From contig NZ_KB899917.1 in the NCBI RefSeq assembly GCF_000378465.1, forward strand, positions 62,001-126,000: a stretch of DNA of 64,000 nucleotides, given 5' to 3'. Shown here in pieces: positions 43,677 through 52,917 of this stretch (its first letter is position 1; the number at the start of each line of letters is the position of its first letter). The position numbers were made by a program, and so were the translations under genes. The notes under the pieces are model-generated. The model was not told where the DNA came from, searched no databases, and saw only the letters and a list, made by a program, of their open reading frames with translations. The DNA comes from Elioraea tepidiphila DSM 17972. GTDB lineage: Bacteria > Pseudomonadota > Alphaproteobacteria > Acetobacterales > Acetobacteraceae.

Positions 43677-44297
43677 ATGTCTCGCCAGATCGACGCCGTG
43701 ATCTTCGACCTGGGCGGCGTGCTGATCGACTGGAACCCGCGCCACCTCTACCGCAAGCTGTTCGACGACGAGGCGGCGATGGAGACCTTCCTCAGCGAGG
43801 TCTGCGCGCCCGCCTGGAATCTCGAACAGGACCGCGGCCGGCCGTGGGCGCAGGCGATCGCCGAGCTCTCGGCACGGCACCCCGACAAGGCCGAGCTGAT
43901 CGCCGCCTATCGCGGGCGGTGGCACGAGATGCTCAACGGCCCGATCGCGGGCACGGTCGCGATCCTGGAAGAACTTGACGACGCCGGCACGCCGCTGTTC
44001 GCGCTCACCAACTGGTCGGCCGAGACCTACCCCTACGCCGAGCAGCTCTACGGCTTCCTCGGTCGGTTCCGCGCCGTCGTGGTCTCGGGGCGGATCGGCC
44101 TGATCAAGCCCGATGCCGCGATCTACCGCCACGCCATCGCCCGGTTCGGGGTCGCACCGGAACGCACCGTGTTCATCGACGACAGCGCGAAGAACGTCGC
44201 CGGCGCCGAAGCCGTGGGCCTGCGCGCGATCCGGTTCACCGGCCCCGACGCGCTGCGCCGCGACCTCGCGGCCCTCGGGTTGCCGCTCGGAGGCTGA
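43677..44297 (+). CDS. HAD family hydrolase
   Basis: 206-aa haloacid-dehalogenase-type phosphatase, subfamily IA. Motif I is AVIFDLGGVLIDWNPRHLYR (the second Asp is replaced by Gly, as in the YihX/haloacid dehalogenase branch), motif II FALTNWSAETY, motif III lysine in LIKPDAAIY and motif IV FIDDSAKNVAGAEAVGL. It may dephosphorylate a small sugar phosphate. ATG at 43677. It is preceded by the fusion acyltransferase and followed after six bases by a UPF0114 gene. Confidence 0.9.
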   Translation: MSRQIDAVIFDLGGVLIDWNPRHLYRKLFDDEAAMETFLSEVCAPAWNLEQDRGRPWAQAIAELSARHPDKAELIAAYRGRWHEMLNGPIAGTVAILEELDDAGTPLFALTNWSAETYPYAEQLYGFLGRFRAVVVSGRIGLIKPDAAIYRHAIARFGVAPERTVFIDDSAKNVAGAEAVGLRAIRFTGPDALRRDLAALGLPLGG

Positions 44298-44303
44298 CCG
44301 GCC

Positions 44304-44828
44304 ATGACCGTGCTGCAGAAGCTGATCGAGCAGATCATCCTCGCCAGCCGCTACATCCTGGTCGTGTTCTACATCGGCCTCGCGGTCGCGCTCGCGGTGT
44401 TCGCCGCCCAGTTCCTGGTGAAGCTCGCGGGCCTGGCGCTCCAGTTCCCGGCCAAGGACGACAACGTCTTCCTGCTCGGCGTGCTGCAGCTGATCGACAA
44501 GGCGCTGGTGGCCGGCCTGATCGTGATGGTCATGCTGTCGTCCTACGACAATTTCGTCGCCAAGCTGGAAAGCGAGGACACCCAGCGTCAGATCGGCTGG
44601 CTGTCGAAGCTCGACCCGGGCAGCCTGAAGATCAAGGTCGCCTCCGCCATCGTCGCCATCAGTTCGATCCACCTGCTCCAGGTGTTCCTGAACACGGGCA
44701 CCTACACGACCGAGGAGATCTTCTGGAAGGTGATCACGCACATCGTGTTCATCGCCTCGGCAGTCTTCCTGGGCGTGCTCGACCGCATGACCGACAAGGC
44801 CGCGGGGAAGCCGGCGAAGGCGGAGTGA
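44304..44828 (+). CDS. UPF0114/YqhA (TIGR00645) family membrane protein
   Basis: 174 aa with four hydrophobic helices; EQIILASRYILVVFYIGLAV, the LIDKALVAGLIVMVMLSSYD segment and DPGSLKIKVASAIVAISSIH are the typical conserved parts of this family. Function of the family is unknown; it is an inner-membrane protein, remotely like ion-channel regulators. GGAGG lies ten bases before the ATG. It ends just before a double-hairpin repeat element. Confidence 0.9.
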   Translation: MTVLQKLIEQIILASRYILVVFYIGLAVALAVFAAQFLVKLAGLALQFPAKDDNVFLLGVLQLIDKALVAGLIVMVMLSSYDNFVAKLESEDTQRQIGWLSKLDPGSLKIKVASAIVAISSIHLLQVFLNTGTYTTEEIFWKVITHIVFIASAVFLGVLDRMTDKAAGKPAKAE

Positions 44829-44836
44829 CGGACCGT

Positions 44837-44879
44837 CATACCCGGCGCATGAAGGTTTCACCTTCGTGCGCCGGGTATG
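44837..44879. repeat. hairpin repeat element, first stem
   Basis: A 19-base arm starting CATACCCGGCGCATGAAGG (44837-44855), five-base loop and a 19-base arm with 18 matches (44861-44879). It could terminate transcription of the UPF0114 gene, but no T-run follows; more likely part of a REP-like element together with the second stem. Confidence 0.8.
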
Positions 44880-44921
44880 GGGTTTCCTTTGGCGCGCAGC
44901 CGCCACACCAGCCCTGCGCGC

Positions 44922-44964
44922 GATCCCGGTCTGCCAAAGGTCAAACCTTTGGCAGCCCGGTATC
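44922..44964. repeat. hairpin repeat element, second stem
   Basis: GATCCCGGTCTGCCAAAGG (44922-44940), five-base loop, and 44946-44964 with 17 of 19 pairs matching. The right arm ends within the stop codon of cbpM. A 35-base linker between the two stems (44891-44925) recurs at 47163-47197 with 30 of 35 matches. Confidence 0.8.
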
Positions 44965-45262
44965 ACTCGCCGCCGCGCGCGAGGGCGGCCCGCACGCGCT
45001 CGAGCAGCCGCCGATCCTCCCCGGCCAGCAGGGCGAGCACGCGCCTGAGCGCGCCGCGCGCCTCGTGCAGCTGGTCCAGGAGGTCGAGCACCACGTCCAC
45101 CCCCTCCTCGTTCACGCCGAGGTCCTGCACGAGATCGCGCACCAGCAGCGCGCGGGCGAGATCGGCCTCGGAGAGTTCGCGCCGCACATAGCCGGCCTCG
45201 ATCCACGCCTCCAGCGTCGCGGCGTCGAGCCGGGCGCGCAGGCAGAAGGTCGCGCGATCCAT
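44963..45262 (-). CDS. cbpM: chaperone modulator CbpM
   Basis: 99 aa, mostly helical, beginning with a short strand and a MerR-like helix (LDAATLEAWIEAGYVRREL). The coiled part LARALLVRDLVQDLGVNEEG and VDVVLDLLDQLHEARGALRR is the conserved CbpM core. It binds the J domain of CbpA and restrains it. It sits three bases downstream of cbpA on the same strand, the standard arrangement. Its stop overlaps a hairpin repeat. Confidence 0.88.
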   Translation of the reverse strand: MDRATFCLRARLDAATLEAWIEAGYVRRELSEADLARALLVRDLVQDLGVNEEGVDVVLDLLDQLHEARGALRRVLALLAGEDRRLLERVRAALARGGE

Positions 45263-45265
45263 CGC

Positions 45266-46177
45266 TCAGCCCTCCAGTCCGGCGCGCGGATCGTGCCGGC
45301 GCCCGGCCTCCCAGCCGCGCAGGAACTGCTCCAGCGCGGCATCGGGCTTGGGCGGCAGGACGACCTTCAGCGTGACGATGCAGTCGCCGCGCGTGCCGTC
45401 GGGCCGCGCGACACCGCGGCCGCGCAGCCGCAGCACCGAGCCGGTGTTGGACCCCGGCGGCACCGTCAGCATCACCCTGCCCGCCGGCGTCGGCGCCTCG
45501 ACCTTCGCCCCCAGCACCGCCTCCGCGAGCGACACGGGAAGTTCGTAGCGGATCGTGTCGCCCTCGCGCCGGTAGAGCGGATGCGGCATCACGGCGAGCT
45601 CGACCAGGGCGTCCCCCGGCGGGCCGCCATTGATGCCGGGCAGGCCCTTGCCGCGCAGACGCAGCACCTGGCCGTCGGTCGCACCGGGAGGAATCTTCAG
45701 GTCGATCACGTCGCCGCCGGGCAGGCTCACGCGCGCGGTCGCGCCGTTCACCGCATCGAGGAACGGCACGGTGAGCCTGAGCGACAGGTCGCCGCCCGGG
45801 AAGGCGAATCGCTCGCCGCCCTCGCGCTCGGCGAACAGGTCCTCGAACAGGTCCTCGATGCCGGAGCGCGCGGCGCGCGGACCGCGCCGGGTGCGGAACG
45901 GTCCGGCGTCCGCGGTGGCGTGGTCGCGGAAGAACGGACCGCGCGGGCGCTCCTGGCCCTCGGCGTCGATCTCGCCGGCATCGAAGCGGCGCCGCTTCTC
46001 GGGGTCGGACAGCAGATCGTAGGCGGCCGAGACCTCCTTGAAGCGCGCCTCGGCGCTGCGGTCGCCCGGGTTCAGGTCCGGGTGCAGCTTCTTGGCGAGC
46101 TTGCGATACGCCTTGCGGATGTCCTCCGCCGTCGCGGTGCGCGCCACGCCAAGGGTTTCGTACGGGTCCTTGGCCAC
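45266..46177 (-). CDS. cbpA: DnaJ-class co-chaperone / DNA-binding protein CbpA
   Basis: 303 aa: N-terminal J domain ([20 protein letters not shown] with the HPD in [10 protein letters not shown]), a Gly/Phe/Arg linker, and two C-terminal peptide-binding domains ([20 protein letters not shown] and [18 protein letters not shown]). The DnaJ zinc finger is missing, as in CbpA. It recruits DnaK for folding and may bind DNA. First gene of the cbpA-cbpM unit; four bases after the mtnP end on the same strand, so it may be read from there too. Confidence 0.93.
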   Translation of the reverse strand: MAKDPYETLGVARTATAEDIRKAYRKLAKKLHPDLNPGDRSAEARFKEVSAAYDLLSDPEKRRRFDAGEIDAEGQERPRGPFFRDHATADAGPFRTRRGPRAARSGIEDLFEDLFAEREGGERFAFPGGDLSLRLTVPFLDAVNGATARVSLPGGDVIDLKIPPGATDGQVLRLRGKGLPGINGGPPGDALVELAVMPHPLYRREGDTIRYELPVSLAEAVLGAKVEAPTPAGRVMLTVPPGSNTGSVLRLRGRGVARPDGTRGDCIVTLKVVLPPKPDAALEQFLRGWEAGRRHDPRAGLEG

Positions 46178-46181
46178 GGCG

Positions 46182-47084
46182 CTACCCCGCGGCTTCCGCC
46201 TTCAACACGCGGCCCGCGACCACGTCGAGGCGCGACAGCAGCGACGGATCGCGCTTCGCCGGCGCGGTGACGATCGCGTTCTCGAGCGCGGTGTGGCAGC
46301 CCTCCGGGCAGAAGCCGCGCCGCTGGCCGAGCACGGGCACCACCTGCTTCAGCAGCGCACGCGCCTTGGCGGCGTTCTCGAACAGCACCTTCACCACCAG
46401 CTCCACCGTCACGTGGTCATGCTCGGGGTGCCAGCAGTCGTAGTCGGTCACCATCGCCACCGTCGCGTAGCAGAGCTCGGCCTCGCGGGCGAGCTTGGCC
46501 TCCGGCATGTTGGTCATGCCGATCACGTCGCAGCCCCAGGCGCGGTAGAGCTCGGACTCCGCGCGGGTGGAGAACTGCGGGCCCTCCATTACGAGATAGG
46601 TGCCGCCCCGCTTGTGCGGCAGGCCGAGCGCGCGGCAGCCCTCCTCCAGCACGTCACCCAGGCGGCGGCAGACCGGGTGCGCCATCGACACATGCGCGAC
46701 GCAGCCGGCGCCGAAGAAGGATTTCTGCCGCGCGAAGGTGCGGTCGATGAACTGATCGACGATCACGAAGGTGCCGGGGGCAAGATCGGCGCGCAGGCTG
46801 CCGACTGCGGAGAGCGACAGGATCTCGGTGCAGCCCGCGCGCTTCAGCGCGTCGATATTGGCGCGATAGGGCAGATCGGTCGGGCTGAGACGGTGGCCGC
46901 GGTCGTGACGCGGGAGGAACACGCAGGGCACGCCGGCGAGCCGGCCGAACAGCAGCTCGCCCGAGGGCAGACCCCAGGGCGTGCGGACCTCCCGCCACTC
47001 GGCGTTCTCCAGTCCCTCGATGTCGTAGATGCCCGATCCGCCGATGATGCCGATCACCGGGGACGGCGCGTCCTCCTCCGCCAT
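46182..47084 (-). CDS. mtnP: S-methyl-5'-thioadenosine phosphorylase
   Basis: 300 aa, purine nucleoside phosphorylase family 2. [20 protein letters not shown] at the N-terminus, the phosphate site [40 protein letters not shown] and [20 protein letters not shown] with the substrate Asp in VTDYDCWH are diagnostic. It cleaves methylthioadenosine from polyamine or homoserine-lactone synthesis to methylthioribose-1-phosphate and adenine. ATG at 47084; the frame opens further to 47135 through a terminator hairpin, which argues against that longer start. Confidence 0.95.
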   Translation of the reverse strand: MAEEDAPSPVIGIIGGSGIYDIEGLENAEWREVRTPWGLPSGELLFGRLAGVPCVFLPRHDRGHRLSPTDLPYRANIDALKRAGCTEILSLSAVGSLRADLAPGTFVIVDQFIDRTFARQKSFFGAGCVAHVSMAHPVCRRLGDVLEEGCRALGLPHKRGGTYLVMEGPQFSTRAESELYRAWGCDVIGMTNMPEAKLAREAELCYATVAMVTDYDCWHPEHDHVTVELVVKVLFENAAKARALLKQVVPVLGQRRGFCPEGCHTALENAIVTAPAKRDPSLLSRLDVVAGRVLKAEAAG

Positions 47085-47106
47085 GGCCTCGTTCCCCAAC
47101 AGGAAA

Positions 47107-47130
47107 GGGCCGCCCCGAACGGGGCGACCC
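47107..47130 (-). terminator. terminator after the bc1 operon
   Basis: Read on the minus strand: GGGTCGCCCC, loop GTTC, GGGGCGGCCC, then TTT. Ten-base stem with one wobble. It lies 103 bases after the end of petC and 23 bases before the mtnP ATG, so it separates the respiratory operon from mtnP, perhaps as an attenuator. Confidence 0.65.
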
Positions 47131-47162
47131 CACAACCTTGGCCGGTTTCGCCCCCACGAGCT

Positions 47163-47198
47163 GGCGCGAAGCCGCCAAGCCAGCCCTGCACGCGCTCG
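47163..47198. repeat. second copy of the repeat linker
   Basis: The first 35 bases, GGCGCGAAGCCGCCAAGCCA and on to CACGCGCTC, match 44891-44925 at 30 of 35 positions. This copy lacks the long flanking stems. It suggests a dispersed intergenic repeat family in this genome. Confidence 0.65.
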
Positions 47199-47232
47199 CG
47201 ATGCATACAGGGCGAGCCTGCGTGCGTCGGGC

Positions 47233-47997
47233 TCAATGCTTCAGGTCGGCCCAGATCTTGCGCTTCACGCCATAGGTGAGCCCCGCGAGCACGATCAGGA
47301 ACAGGATCACGCGCACGCCCATCGCGCGGCGCTGCTCGAGTTCCGGCTCGGCCGCCCAGGCCATGAAGGTCGTGACGTCGCGCGCCATTTGCTCGATCGT
47401 CGCCCGCGTGCCGTCGGGGTAGTCGACCATGTCGGGCCAGAGCGGCTGGGCCATCGCGATCCAGTGGCCCGGGAAGTACTCGTTGTAGTGCATCCCCTCC
47501 ATCGGCTCGACGCCGGCGGGCGGGTTCTCGCGATAGCCGGTCAGCAGCGCGTAGAGGTAGTTGGCGCCGTTCTCGCGCGCCTTGGTGATCAGCGAGAGAT
47601 CGACCGGATAGGCGCCGTTGTTCGCCGCGCGCGCGGCCTGCACGTTCGGGAACGGGCTGCGGAACCGGTCGGACGGACGGCCAGGGCGCTCGAACATCTC
47701 GCCGTCGTCGTTCGGCCCGTCCTTGATCATCACGTCGGCGGCGATCGCGCGGATCTCATCCTCGGAGAGCCCGATCCCCTCGAGGTTTCGGTAGGCGAGC
47801 TGCTTCATCGCGTGGCAGCTCGCGCAGACCTGCTTGTAGACCAGGAAGCCGCGCTGCGCCGAGGCGCGATCGAAGGTGCCGAAGAGCCCGCCGAACGACC
47901 AGGTCTGCGACGGGATCGCGACCGACGGGCCCGCCGCGTGCACTGGTGCGGCGAAGGCGAGCGCGGCGGCCGCCAGAGCGAGACGAAGCATGCGCAT
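47233..47997 (-). CDS. petC: cytochrome c1 of the bc1 complex
   Basis: 254 aa, exported. Signal peptide (MLRLALAAAALAFAAPVHA), haem c site QVCASCHAMKQLAYRN, the sixth ligand methionine in PLWPDMVDYPDG and a C-terminal membrane anchor (VRVILFLIVLAGLTYGVK). It passes electrons from the Rieske protein to soluble cytochrome c. The ATG shares one base with the cytochrome b stop (TGATG). Last gene of the petABC operon; followed by a hairpin terminator. Confidence 0.96.
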   Translation of the reverse strand: MRMLRLALAAAALAFAAPVHAAGPSVAIPSQTWSFGGLFGTFDRASAQRGFLVYKQVCASCHAMKQLAYRNLEGIGLSEDEIRAIAADVMIKDGPNDDGEMFERPGRPSDRFRSPFPNVQAARAANNGAYPVDLSLITKARENGANYLYALLTGYRENPPAGVEPMEGMHYNEYFPGHWIAMAQPLWPDMVDYPDGTRATIEQMARDVTTFMAWAAEPELEQRRAMGVRVILFLIVLAGLTYGVKRKIWADLKH

Positions 47998-49262
47998 CAC
48001 GCCTTCTCCATCGGCTTGGACGCGGCGGCCGCGGGCACCGGCCCGCCGCCCAGCACGCGCTGGCTGATGCTCGCCGGCAGCGGCAGCGGCCGCTCGAGCT
48101 TGCCGAGCACCGGCAGGATCACGAGGAAGTAGAGGAAGTAGTAGGCCGTGCCGACGCGCGAGAGCACCACCCAGATCCCCTCGGCCGGCATCGCACCGCA
48201 ATAGCCGAGCAGCAGGCAGGCGGCGACGAACACCCAGAAGAAGGGGCGCGCCAGCGGACGGAACTTCATCGAGCGCACCGGGCTGGTGTCGAGCCACGGC
48301 AGCACGAACAGCACGAAGATCGAGGCGAACATCAGCACGACGCCGCCGAGCTTGTCCGGCACCGCGCGCAGGATCGCGTAGAAGGGCAGGAAGTACCACT
48401 CGGGCACGATGTGCGCGGGCGTGACCAGCGGGTTGGCCGGGATGTAGTTGTCCGGGTGGCCCATGAAGTTCGGCGCGAAGAAGACGAAGAAGGCGAACAC
48501 GATCAGGAAGATCACCAGCCCGAAGCTGTCCTTGATCGTGTAGTAGGGGTGGAACGGGATCGTGTCCTGCGGCCCCTTCGGCTCGATGCCGAGCGGGTTG
48601 TTCGAGCCGGTGATGTGCAGCGCGACCACATGCAGGAACACCACGCCGACGATCACGAACGGCAGCAGGTAGTGCAGCGAGAAGAACCGGTTCAGCGTGG
48701 GGTTGTCGACCGAGAACCCGCCCCACAGCCAGGTCACGATGTCCGGCCCGACGATCGGGATGGCGCTGAACAGGTTGGTGATGACGGTCGCCCCCCAGAA
48801 GCTCATCTGGCCCCAGGGCAGCACGTAGCCCATGAAGGCCGTCGCCATCATCAGCAGCAGGATGACCACGCCGAGGATCCACAGCAGTTCGCGCGGCGCC
48901 TTGTACGAGCCGTAATAGAGGCCGCGGAAGATGTGGATGTAGACGACGATGAAGAACATGCTCGCGCCGTTCATGTGGATGTAGCGCAGCAGCCAGCCGT
49001 AGTTCACGTCGCGCATGATGCGCTCGACGCTGTCGAAGGCGTAATCGACATGAGGCGTGTAGTGCATGGCGAGGAAGATGCCGGTGACGATCATCACCAC
49101 CAGGCAGACCATCGCCAGCGCGCCGAAGTTCCAGAAATAGTTGAAGTTCTTGGGCGTCGGGAACTCGGCATACTCCTTGGTGAGCATGCTCGGGATCGGC
49201 AGGCGCTGGTCGATCCAGCGCACCACCGGGTTCTTGAAGTCGCTCTTGTGCAGGCCGACCAT
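47997..49262 (-). CDS. petB: cytochrome b of the bc1 complex
   Basis: 421 aa, eight membrane helices. The haem-ligating histidine pairs are in [20 protein letters not shown] and [20 protein letters not shown]; the Qo-site motif appears as [18 protein letters not shown]. Catalyses quinol oxidation in the proton-pumping Q cycle. ATG at 49262 begins [20 protein letters not shown], the usual alphaproteobacterial N-terminus. Full-length cytochrome b without fusion to c1, between petA and petC. Confidence 0.97.
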   Translation of the reverse strand: MVGLHKSDFKNPVVRWIDQRLPIPSMLTKEYAEFPTPKNFNYFWNFGALAMVCLVVMIVTGIFLAMHYTPHVDYAFDSVERIMRDVNYGWLLRYIHMNGASMFFIVVYIHIFRGLYYGSYKAPRELLWILGVVILLLMMATAFMGYVLPWGQMSFWGATVITNLFSAIPIVGPDIVTWLWGGFSVDNPTLNRFFSLHYLLPFVIVGVVFLHVVALHITGSNNPLGIEPKGPQDTIPFHPYYTIKDSFGLVIFLIVFAFFVFFAPNFMGHPDNYIPANPLVTPAHIVPEWYFLPFYAILRAVPDKLGGVVLMFASIFVLFVLPWLDTSPVRSMKFRPLARPFFWVFVAACLLLGYCGAMPAEGIWVVLSRVGTAYYFLYFLVILPVLGKLERPLPLPASISQRVLGGGPVPAAAASKPMEKA

Positions 49263-49272
49263 CGCTTGTGCC

Positions 49273-49830
49273 TCAGCCGATCCGGATCGCGGTGTCGGAG
49301 GTGAAGGTATAGGGCGGGATCGCCAGATTGGCCGGCGCCGGGCCACGGCGGATCCGCCCAGAGGTATCGTAGTGGCTGCCGTGGCAGGGGCAGAACCAGC
49401 CGTTGAAGTCGCCCTTCGGGTCGGTCGGCCGCTGGCCCAGCGGCACGCAGCCGAGATGCGTGCAAATGCCGATCATCACCAGCCATTCGGGCTTCTGCAC
49501 GCGCGACTGATCGGTCTGCGGATCGGGCAGGGCGCTGAGCGGGGTGTCGCGCGCCGCGGTGATGTCCTCGGCGGTGCGATGGCGGATGAACACGGGCTTG
49601 CCGCGCCACACCACCGTGATCGCCTGGCCGACGACGATCGGGGCGAGATCGACCTCGGTCGAAGCCAGCGCCAGCACGGAGGCCGACGGGTTCATGCTCT
49701 GGATGAAGGGCCAGGCGAAAGCGGCCACACCCACACCGGCCACCGCCGTGGTGGTCAGCGACAGGAAATCGCGCCGCGTGCCGCCCGCGCCATGACCGCC
49801 CTGTGCCTGAGCCGTCGAAGTCTCGGCCAT
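49273..49830 (-). CDS. petA: Rieske iron-sulphur subunit of the bc1 complex
   Basis: 185 aa. Tat-type N-terminus with [20 protein letters not shown] as membrane anchor. The 2Fe-2S ligands are in [10 protein letters not shown] and [12 protein letters not shown]. It accepts one electron from quinol in the Q cycle. ATG at 49830 has AGAGG upstream. First gene of petABC; ten bases separate it from petB. The 279-base region to hemF holds the divergent promoters, but I could not pick out a clear box. Confidence 0.97.
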   Translation of the reverse strand: MAETSTAQAQGGHGAGGTRRDFLSLTTTAVAGVGVAAFAWPFIQSMNPSASVLALASTEVDLAPIVVGQAITVVWRGKPVFIRHRTAEDITAARDTPLSALPDPQTDQSRVQKPEWLVMIGICTHLGCVPLGQRPTDPKGDFNGWFCPCHGSHYDTSGRIRRGPAPANLAIPPYTFTSDTAIRIG

Positions 49831-50109
49831 CCCCGTTCCTCTCCGCATCCGGCCCGCCCCGGGGGAGGGGCAGGCCCACTTGTCCGCAACGCCGAGCGGC
49901 CCCACGGCGCACCGGCCCGCTCGGGCCAGCGCGCCCCGGGCGCGCGTTTCCGCACCGCACCACACCAAGGCGTCGCGCCCTTATAGGCAGGGGGTGGCGG
50001 CGCGGCAACGGCCCCTTGTCACGTTCCGAGGTATGGGCACTCGCGGGTTGCGCAAGCCCCGGGGGCCGTCACGGTTGACGCTGCCGGGCCGGCCCGTGAT
50101 CGTTGCCGC

Positions 50110-50976
50110 ATGACCCCGCTTGCGGATGCGCGGCAGGAGGCCGCCCGGACCTGGTTCGAAGACCTGCGCGACCGGCTCTGCGCCGCGTTCGAGGCGATCG
50201 AGGACGCGCTCGCCTCCGGCCCGCATGCCGACCTGCCGCCGGGCCGCTTCGTACGCACCGCCTGGGACCGGCCAGGCGGCGGCGGCGGCGTGATGAGCGT
50301 GATGAAGGGGCGGGTGTTCGAGAAGGTCGGCGTGAACGTCTCGACCGTGTTCGGCGAATTCAGCCCGGAGTTCGCCAAGCAGATCCCCGGTGCGGCCGAG
50401 GACCCGCGCTTCTGGGCCTCGGGGATCTCGCTGGTGGCACACATGCGAAGCCCGCGCGTGCCGGCCGCGCACATGAACACGCGCATGATCGCGACCACCC
50501 GGACGTGGTTCGGCGGCGGCGGCGACCTGACGCCGATGCTGCTGGAGACCCCGGAGACGGCGGAGGACCGCGAGACCTTCCACGCCGCCTTCAAGGCGGC
50601 GTGCGACCGGTACAACCCCGACTACTACCCGCGCTTCAAGGAGTGGTGCGACCGCTACTTCTTCCTGCCGCACCGGGGCGAGCCGCGCGGGGTGGGCGGG
50701 ATCTTCTACGACACCCTCGAGTCGGGGGACTGGGCAGCGGATTTCGCCTTCACGCGCGATGTCGGGCTCGCCTTCCTCGACGCCTATCCGGCGATCGTGC
50801 GCCGGCGGATGCACGAGCCCTGGACGGCGGAGGAGCGCGACCGGCAGCTGGTCCGGCGCGGCCGCTATGTCGAGTTCAACCTGCTCTACGACCGCGGCAC
50901 GCTGTTCGGGCTGAAGACCGGCGGGAACGTCGAGGCGATCCTGATGAGCCTGCCGCCCGAGGTGCGGTGGCCGTAG
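50110..50976 (+). CDS. hemF: aerobic coproporphyrinogen III oxidase
   Basis: 288 aa, oxygen-dependent enzyme making protoporphyrinogen IX in haem synthesis. Conserved HemF blocks: [51 protein letters not shown] and [20 protein letters not shown], ending in SLPPEVRWP. The gene is divergent from the bc1 operon, so haem supply and cytochrome formation are neighbours. Eleven bases separate it from the OsmC-like gene. Confidence 0.96.
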   Translation: MTPLADARQEAARTWFEDLRDRLCAAFEAIEDALASGPHADLPPGRFVRTAWDRPGGGGGVMSVMKGRVFEKVGVNVSTVFGEFSPEFAKQIPGAAEDPRFWASGISLVAHMRSPRVPAAHMNTRMIATTRTWFGGGGDLTPMLLETPETAEDRETFHAAFKAACDRYNPDYYPRFKEWCDRYFFLPHRGEPRGVGGIFYDTLESGDWAADFAFTRDVGLAFLDAYPAIVRRRMHEPWTAEERDRQLVRRGRYVEFNLLYDRGTLFGLKTGGNVEAILMSLPPEVRWP

Positions 50977-50987
50977 GAGGGAGCGTG

Positions 50988-51392
50988 ATGGCGGCGCGCG
51001 TGCGCACAGTGACGGTGAGCGATTCGGGTGTGGCCCCCTACGGCATGACGGCGGTCGCGCGCGGTCATGCCTGGGCGGTGGACGAGCCGGGCGAGACGGG
51101 GGGGAAGGATTCGGGGCCTGAGCCGTTCGAGCTGCTCTGCGGCGCGCTCGGCGCCTGCACGGCGATCACGGTGCGGATGTACGCCGGGCGGAAGGGCTGG
51201 ACGCTGGAGCGGATCGCCGTGACCGTCACCTACGAGAAGCCGGCGGAGCGGGGGCGGTTCTCGATCGCGATCGCGCTGGAGGGGCCGCTCGATGCGGCGC
51301 AGCGCGAGCGGCTGCTGGCGATCGCCGAGAGATGCCCGGTGCACCAGGTTCTCGCGCAGGGCGCGGAGATCGTGACGGCACCGGCGGCGTAG
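50988..51392 (+). CDS. OsmC family protein
   Basis: 134 aa. The redox cysteines of OsmC/Ohr peroxidases are in GALGACTAITVRMY and AERCPVHQVLAQG, so it may reduce organic hydroperoxides. It has the family's PFELLCGALGACTA helix. AGGAGG precedes the ATG at 50988. It is co-transcribed with hemF, a sensible link between oxygen-dependent haem synthesis and peroxide protection. Confidence 0.92.
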   Translation: MAARVRTVTVSDSGVAPYGMTAVARGHAWAVDEPGETGGKDSGPEPFELLCGALGACTAITVRMYAGRKGWTLERIAVTVTYEKPAERGRFSIAIALEGPLDAAQRERLLAIAERCPVHQVLAQGAEIVTAPAA

Positions 51393-51408
51393 GCGGGCCG
51401 CCGGCCGA

Positions 51409-52410
51409 TCACCCCATCCACGGCGGCGTGGGCAGGCCCTTGCCGCGCAGGAACTCGGGGTTGAACAGCTTCGACTGGTAGCGCGCTCCCCCGTCGCAGA
51501 GAATCGTCACCACCGTGTGGCCGGGGCCGAGCGCGCGCGCGACGCGGATCGCGGCCGCGACGTTCAGCCCCGCCGAGCCCCCGACGCTCAGCCCCTCGTG
51601 GATGGTGAGATCGAACACCTGCTCCAGCATCTCCTCGTCGGTGATCCGGATCGCATCGTCGATCGGGGCGCCCTCGAGATTGCCGGGCACCCGGCTCTGG
51701 CCGATGCCCTCGGTGATCGAGCTGCCCTCCAGCTCCAGCACGCCGCGCGTCTTCCAGGCATAGAGCGCGCTGCCCAGGGGGTCGGCGAGCACGATGCGCA
51801 CCGAGGGCTTCCGCGCCTTCAGCGCGAAGGCCACACCCGCGAGCGTGCCGCCGGTGCCGCAGGCGCAGGTGAAGGCATCGACGCCCCCCCCGGTCTCGGC
51901 CCAGATCTCCTCGCCGGTGGTGCGGCGATGGCCCTCGCGGTTGGCGAGATTGTCGAACTGGTTCGCCCAGATCGCGCCGTTCGGTTCCTGCGCGGCAAGT
52001 TCCTCGGCGAGCCGGCGCGAGACATGCACGTAGTTGCCGGGGTCCCTGTAGGGCGCGGCGGGAACGAGGCGGAGATCGGCGCCGATCATGCGCAGGAACT
52101 CGATCTTCTCGCGGCTCTGCGTCTCCGGCATGACGATGACGGAACGATACCCGCGCGCATTGCCGACCAGCGTCAGCCCGATGCCGGTGTTGCCGGCCGT
52201 GCCCTCGACGATCGTGCCGCCGGGGCGCAGCAGCCCCCTCGCCTCGGCGTCCGTGATGATCGCGAGGGCGGCGCGGTCCTTGACCGATCCGCCGGGGTTC
52301 ATGAACTCGGCCTTGCCGAGGATCTCGCAGCCCGTGGCCGCGGAGGCGCGCCTCAGCCGGATCAGCGGCGTGTTGCCGATCGCACCGGTCAGCCCGTCCA
52401 CCATCGCCAT
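51409..52410 (-). CDS. cysK: cysteine synthase (O-acetylserine sulfhydrylase), PLP fold II
   Basis: 333 aa. Begins with TGAIGNTPLIRLRRASAATG; the PLP lysine is Lys44 in NPGGSVKDRAALAI, the substrate loop is EGTAGNTGIGLTL, and the phosphate loop CACGTGGTLAGVAFALK. The C-terminal SVGGSAGLNVAAAIRVA and LCDGGARYQSKLFNPEFL are the CysK/CBS-like form seen in many alphaproteobacteria. ATG at 52410 has AGGAG eight bases upstream; ATG at 52404 is less likely. Divergent from a rhodanese gene, which also handles sulphur. Confidence 0.93.
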   Translation of the reverse strand: MAMVDGLTGAIGNTPLIRLRRASAATGCEILGKAEFMNPGGSVKDRAALAIITDAEARGLLRPGGTIVEGTAGNTGIGLTLVGNARGYRSVIVMPETQSREKIEFLRMIGADLRLVPAAPYRDPGNYVHVSRRLAEELAAQEPNGAIWANQFDNLANREGHRRTTGEEIWAETGGGVDAFTCACGTGGTLAGVAFALKARKPSVRIVLADPLGSALYAWKTRGVLELEGSSITEGIGQSRVPGNLEGAPIDDAIRITDEEMLEQVFDLTIHEGLSVGGSAGLNVAAAIRVARALGPGHTVVTILCDGGARYQSKLFNPEFLRGKGLPTPPWMG

Positions 52411-52467
52411 GAGGTCGCTCCTGCCGCTACCCTGTCCGGGTCCGACATCCGCAGAGGAACCGACCAT

Positions 52468-52884
52468 ATGAGCGACGTGCCCGAGGTCTCGCCCACCGAA
52501 ACCTGGCAGGCCCTGAACGAGGATCCGCGCGCCATGCTGGTCGATGTCCGGACGGATGCCGAATGGACCTATGTCGGCATGCCCGACCTCTCGGCGACCG
52601 GCAAGCCCGTGGTGCCGATCGCCTGGCAGCTCTTCCCGTCGATGGCGGTGAACCCGGGCTTCGTCGAGGCACTGCGCGAGGCCGGGCTGACGCCCGAACA
52701 CCGGCTCTACTTCCTCTGCCGGTCGGGGGCGCGGAGTCTCGCGGCGGCGCGGATGGCGCGCGCGGCCGGATTCGCCCACGTGTTCAACATCCGCGACGGC
52801 TTCGAGGGCCCGCTGGACGGCGAGGGGCACCGGCGCACGGTGTCGGGCTGGATCGCAGCCAGCCTGCCCTGGCGGCAGCGGTGA
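52468..52884 (+). CDS. rhodanese-like domain protein
   Basis: 138 aa single-domain sulphurtransferase. MLVDVRTDAEWTYVGMPDL is the opening motif and the active-site loop is LYFLCRSGARSLAAARMA, with the persulphide cysteine. Cytoplasmic; no signal. It transfers sulphane sulphur, and being divergent from cysK supports a role in sulphur metabolism. GAGGA precedes the ATG. Its end converges on the tail-fibre cassette with a 33-base gap. Confidence 0.92.
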   Translation: MSDVPEVSPTETWQALNEDPRAMLVDVRTDAEWTYVGMPDLSATGKPVVPIAWQLFPSMAVNPGFVEALREAGLTPEHRLYFLCRSGARSLAAARMARAAGFAHVFNIRDGFEGPLDGEGHRRTVSGWIAASLPWRQR

Positions 52885-52917
52885 GGGCGGGGCAAAAGGC
52901 GATGGCCGCGACCGACG

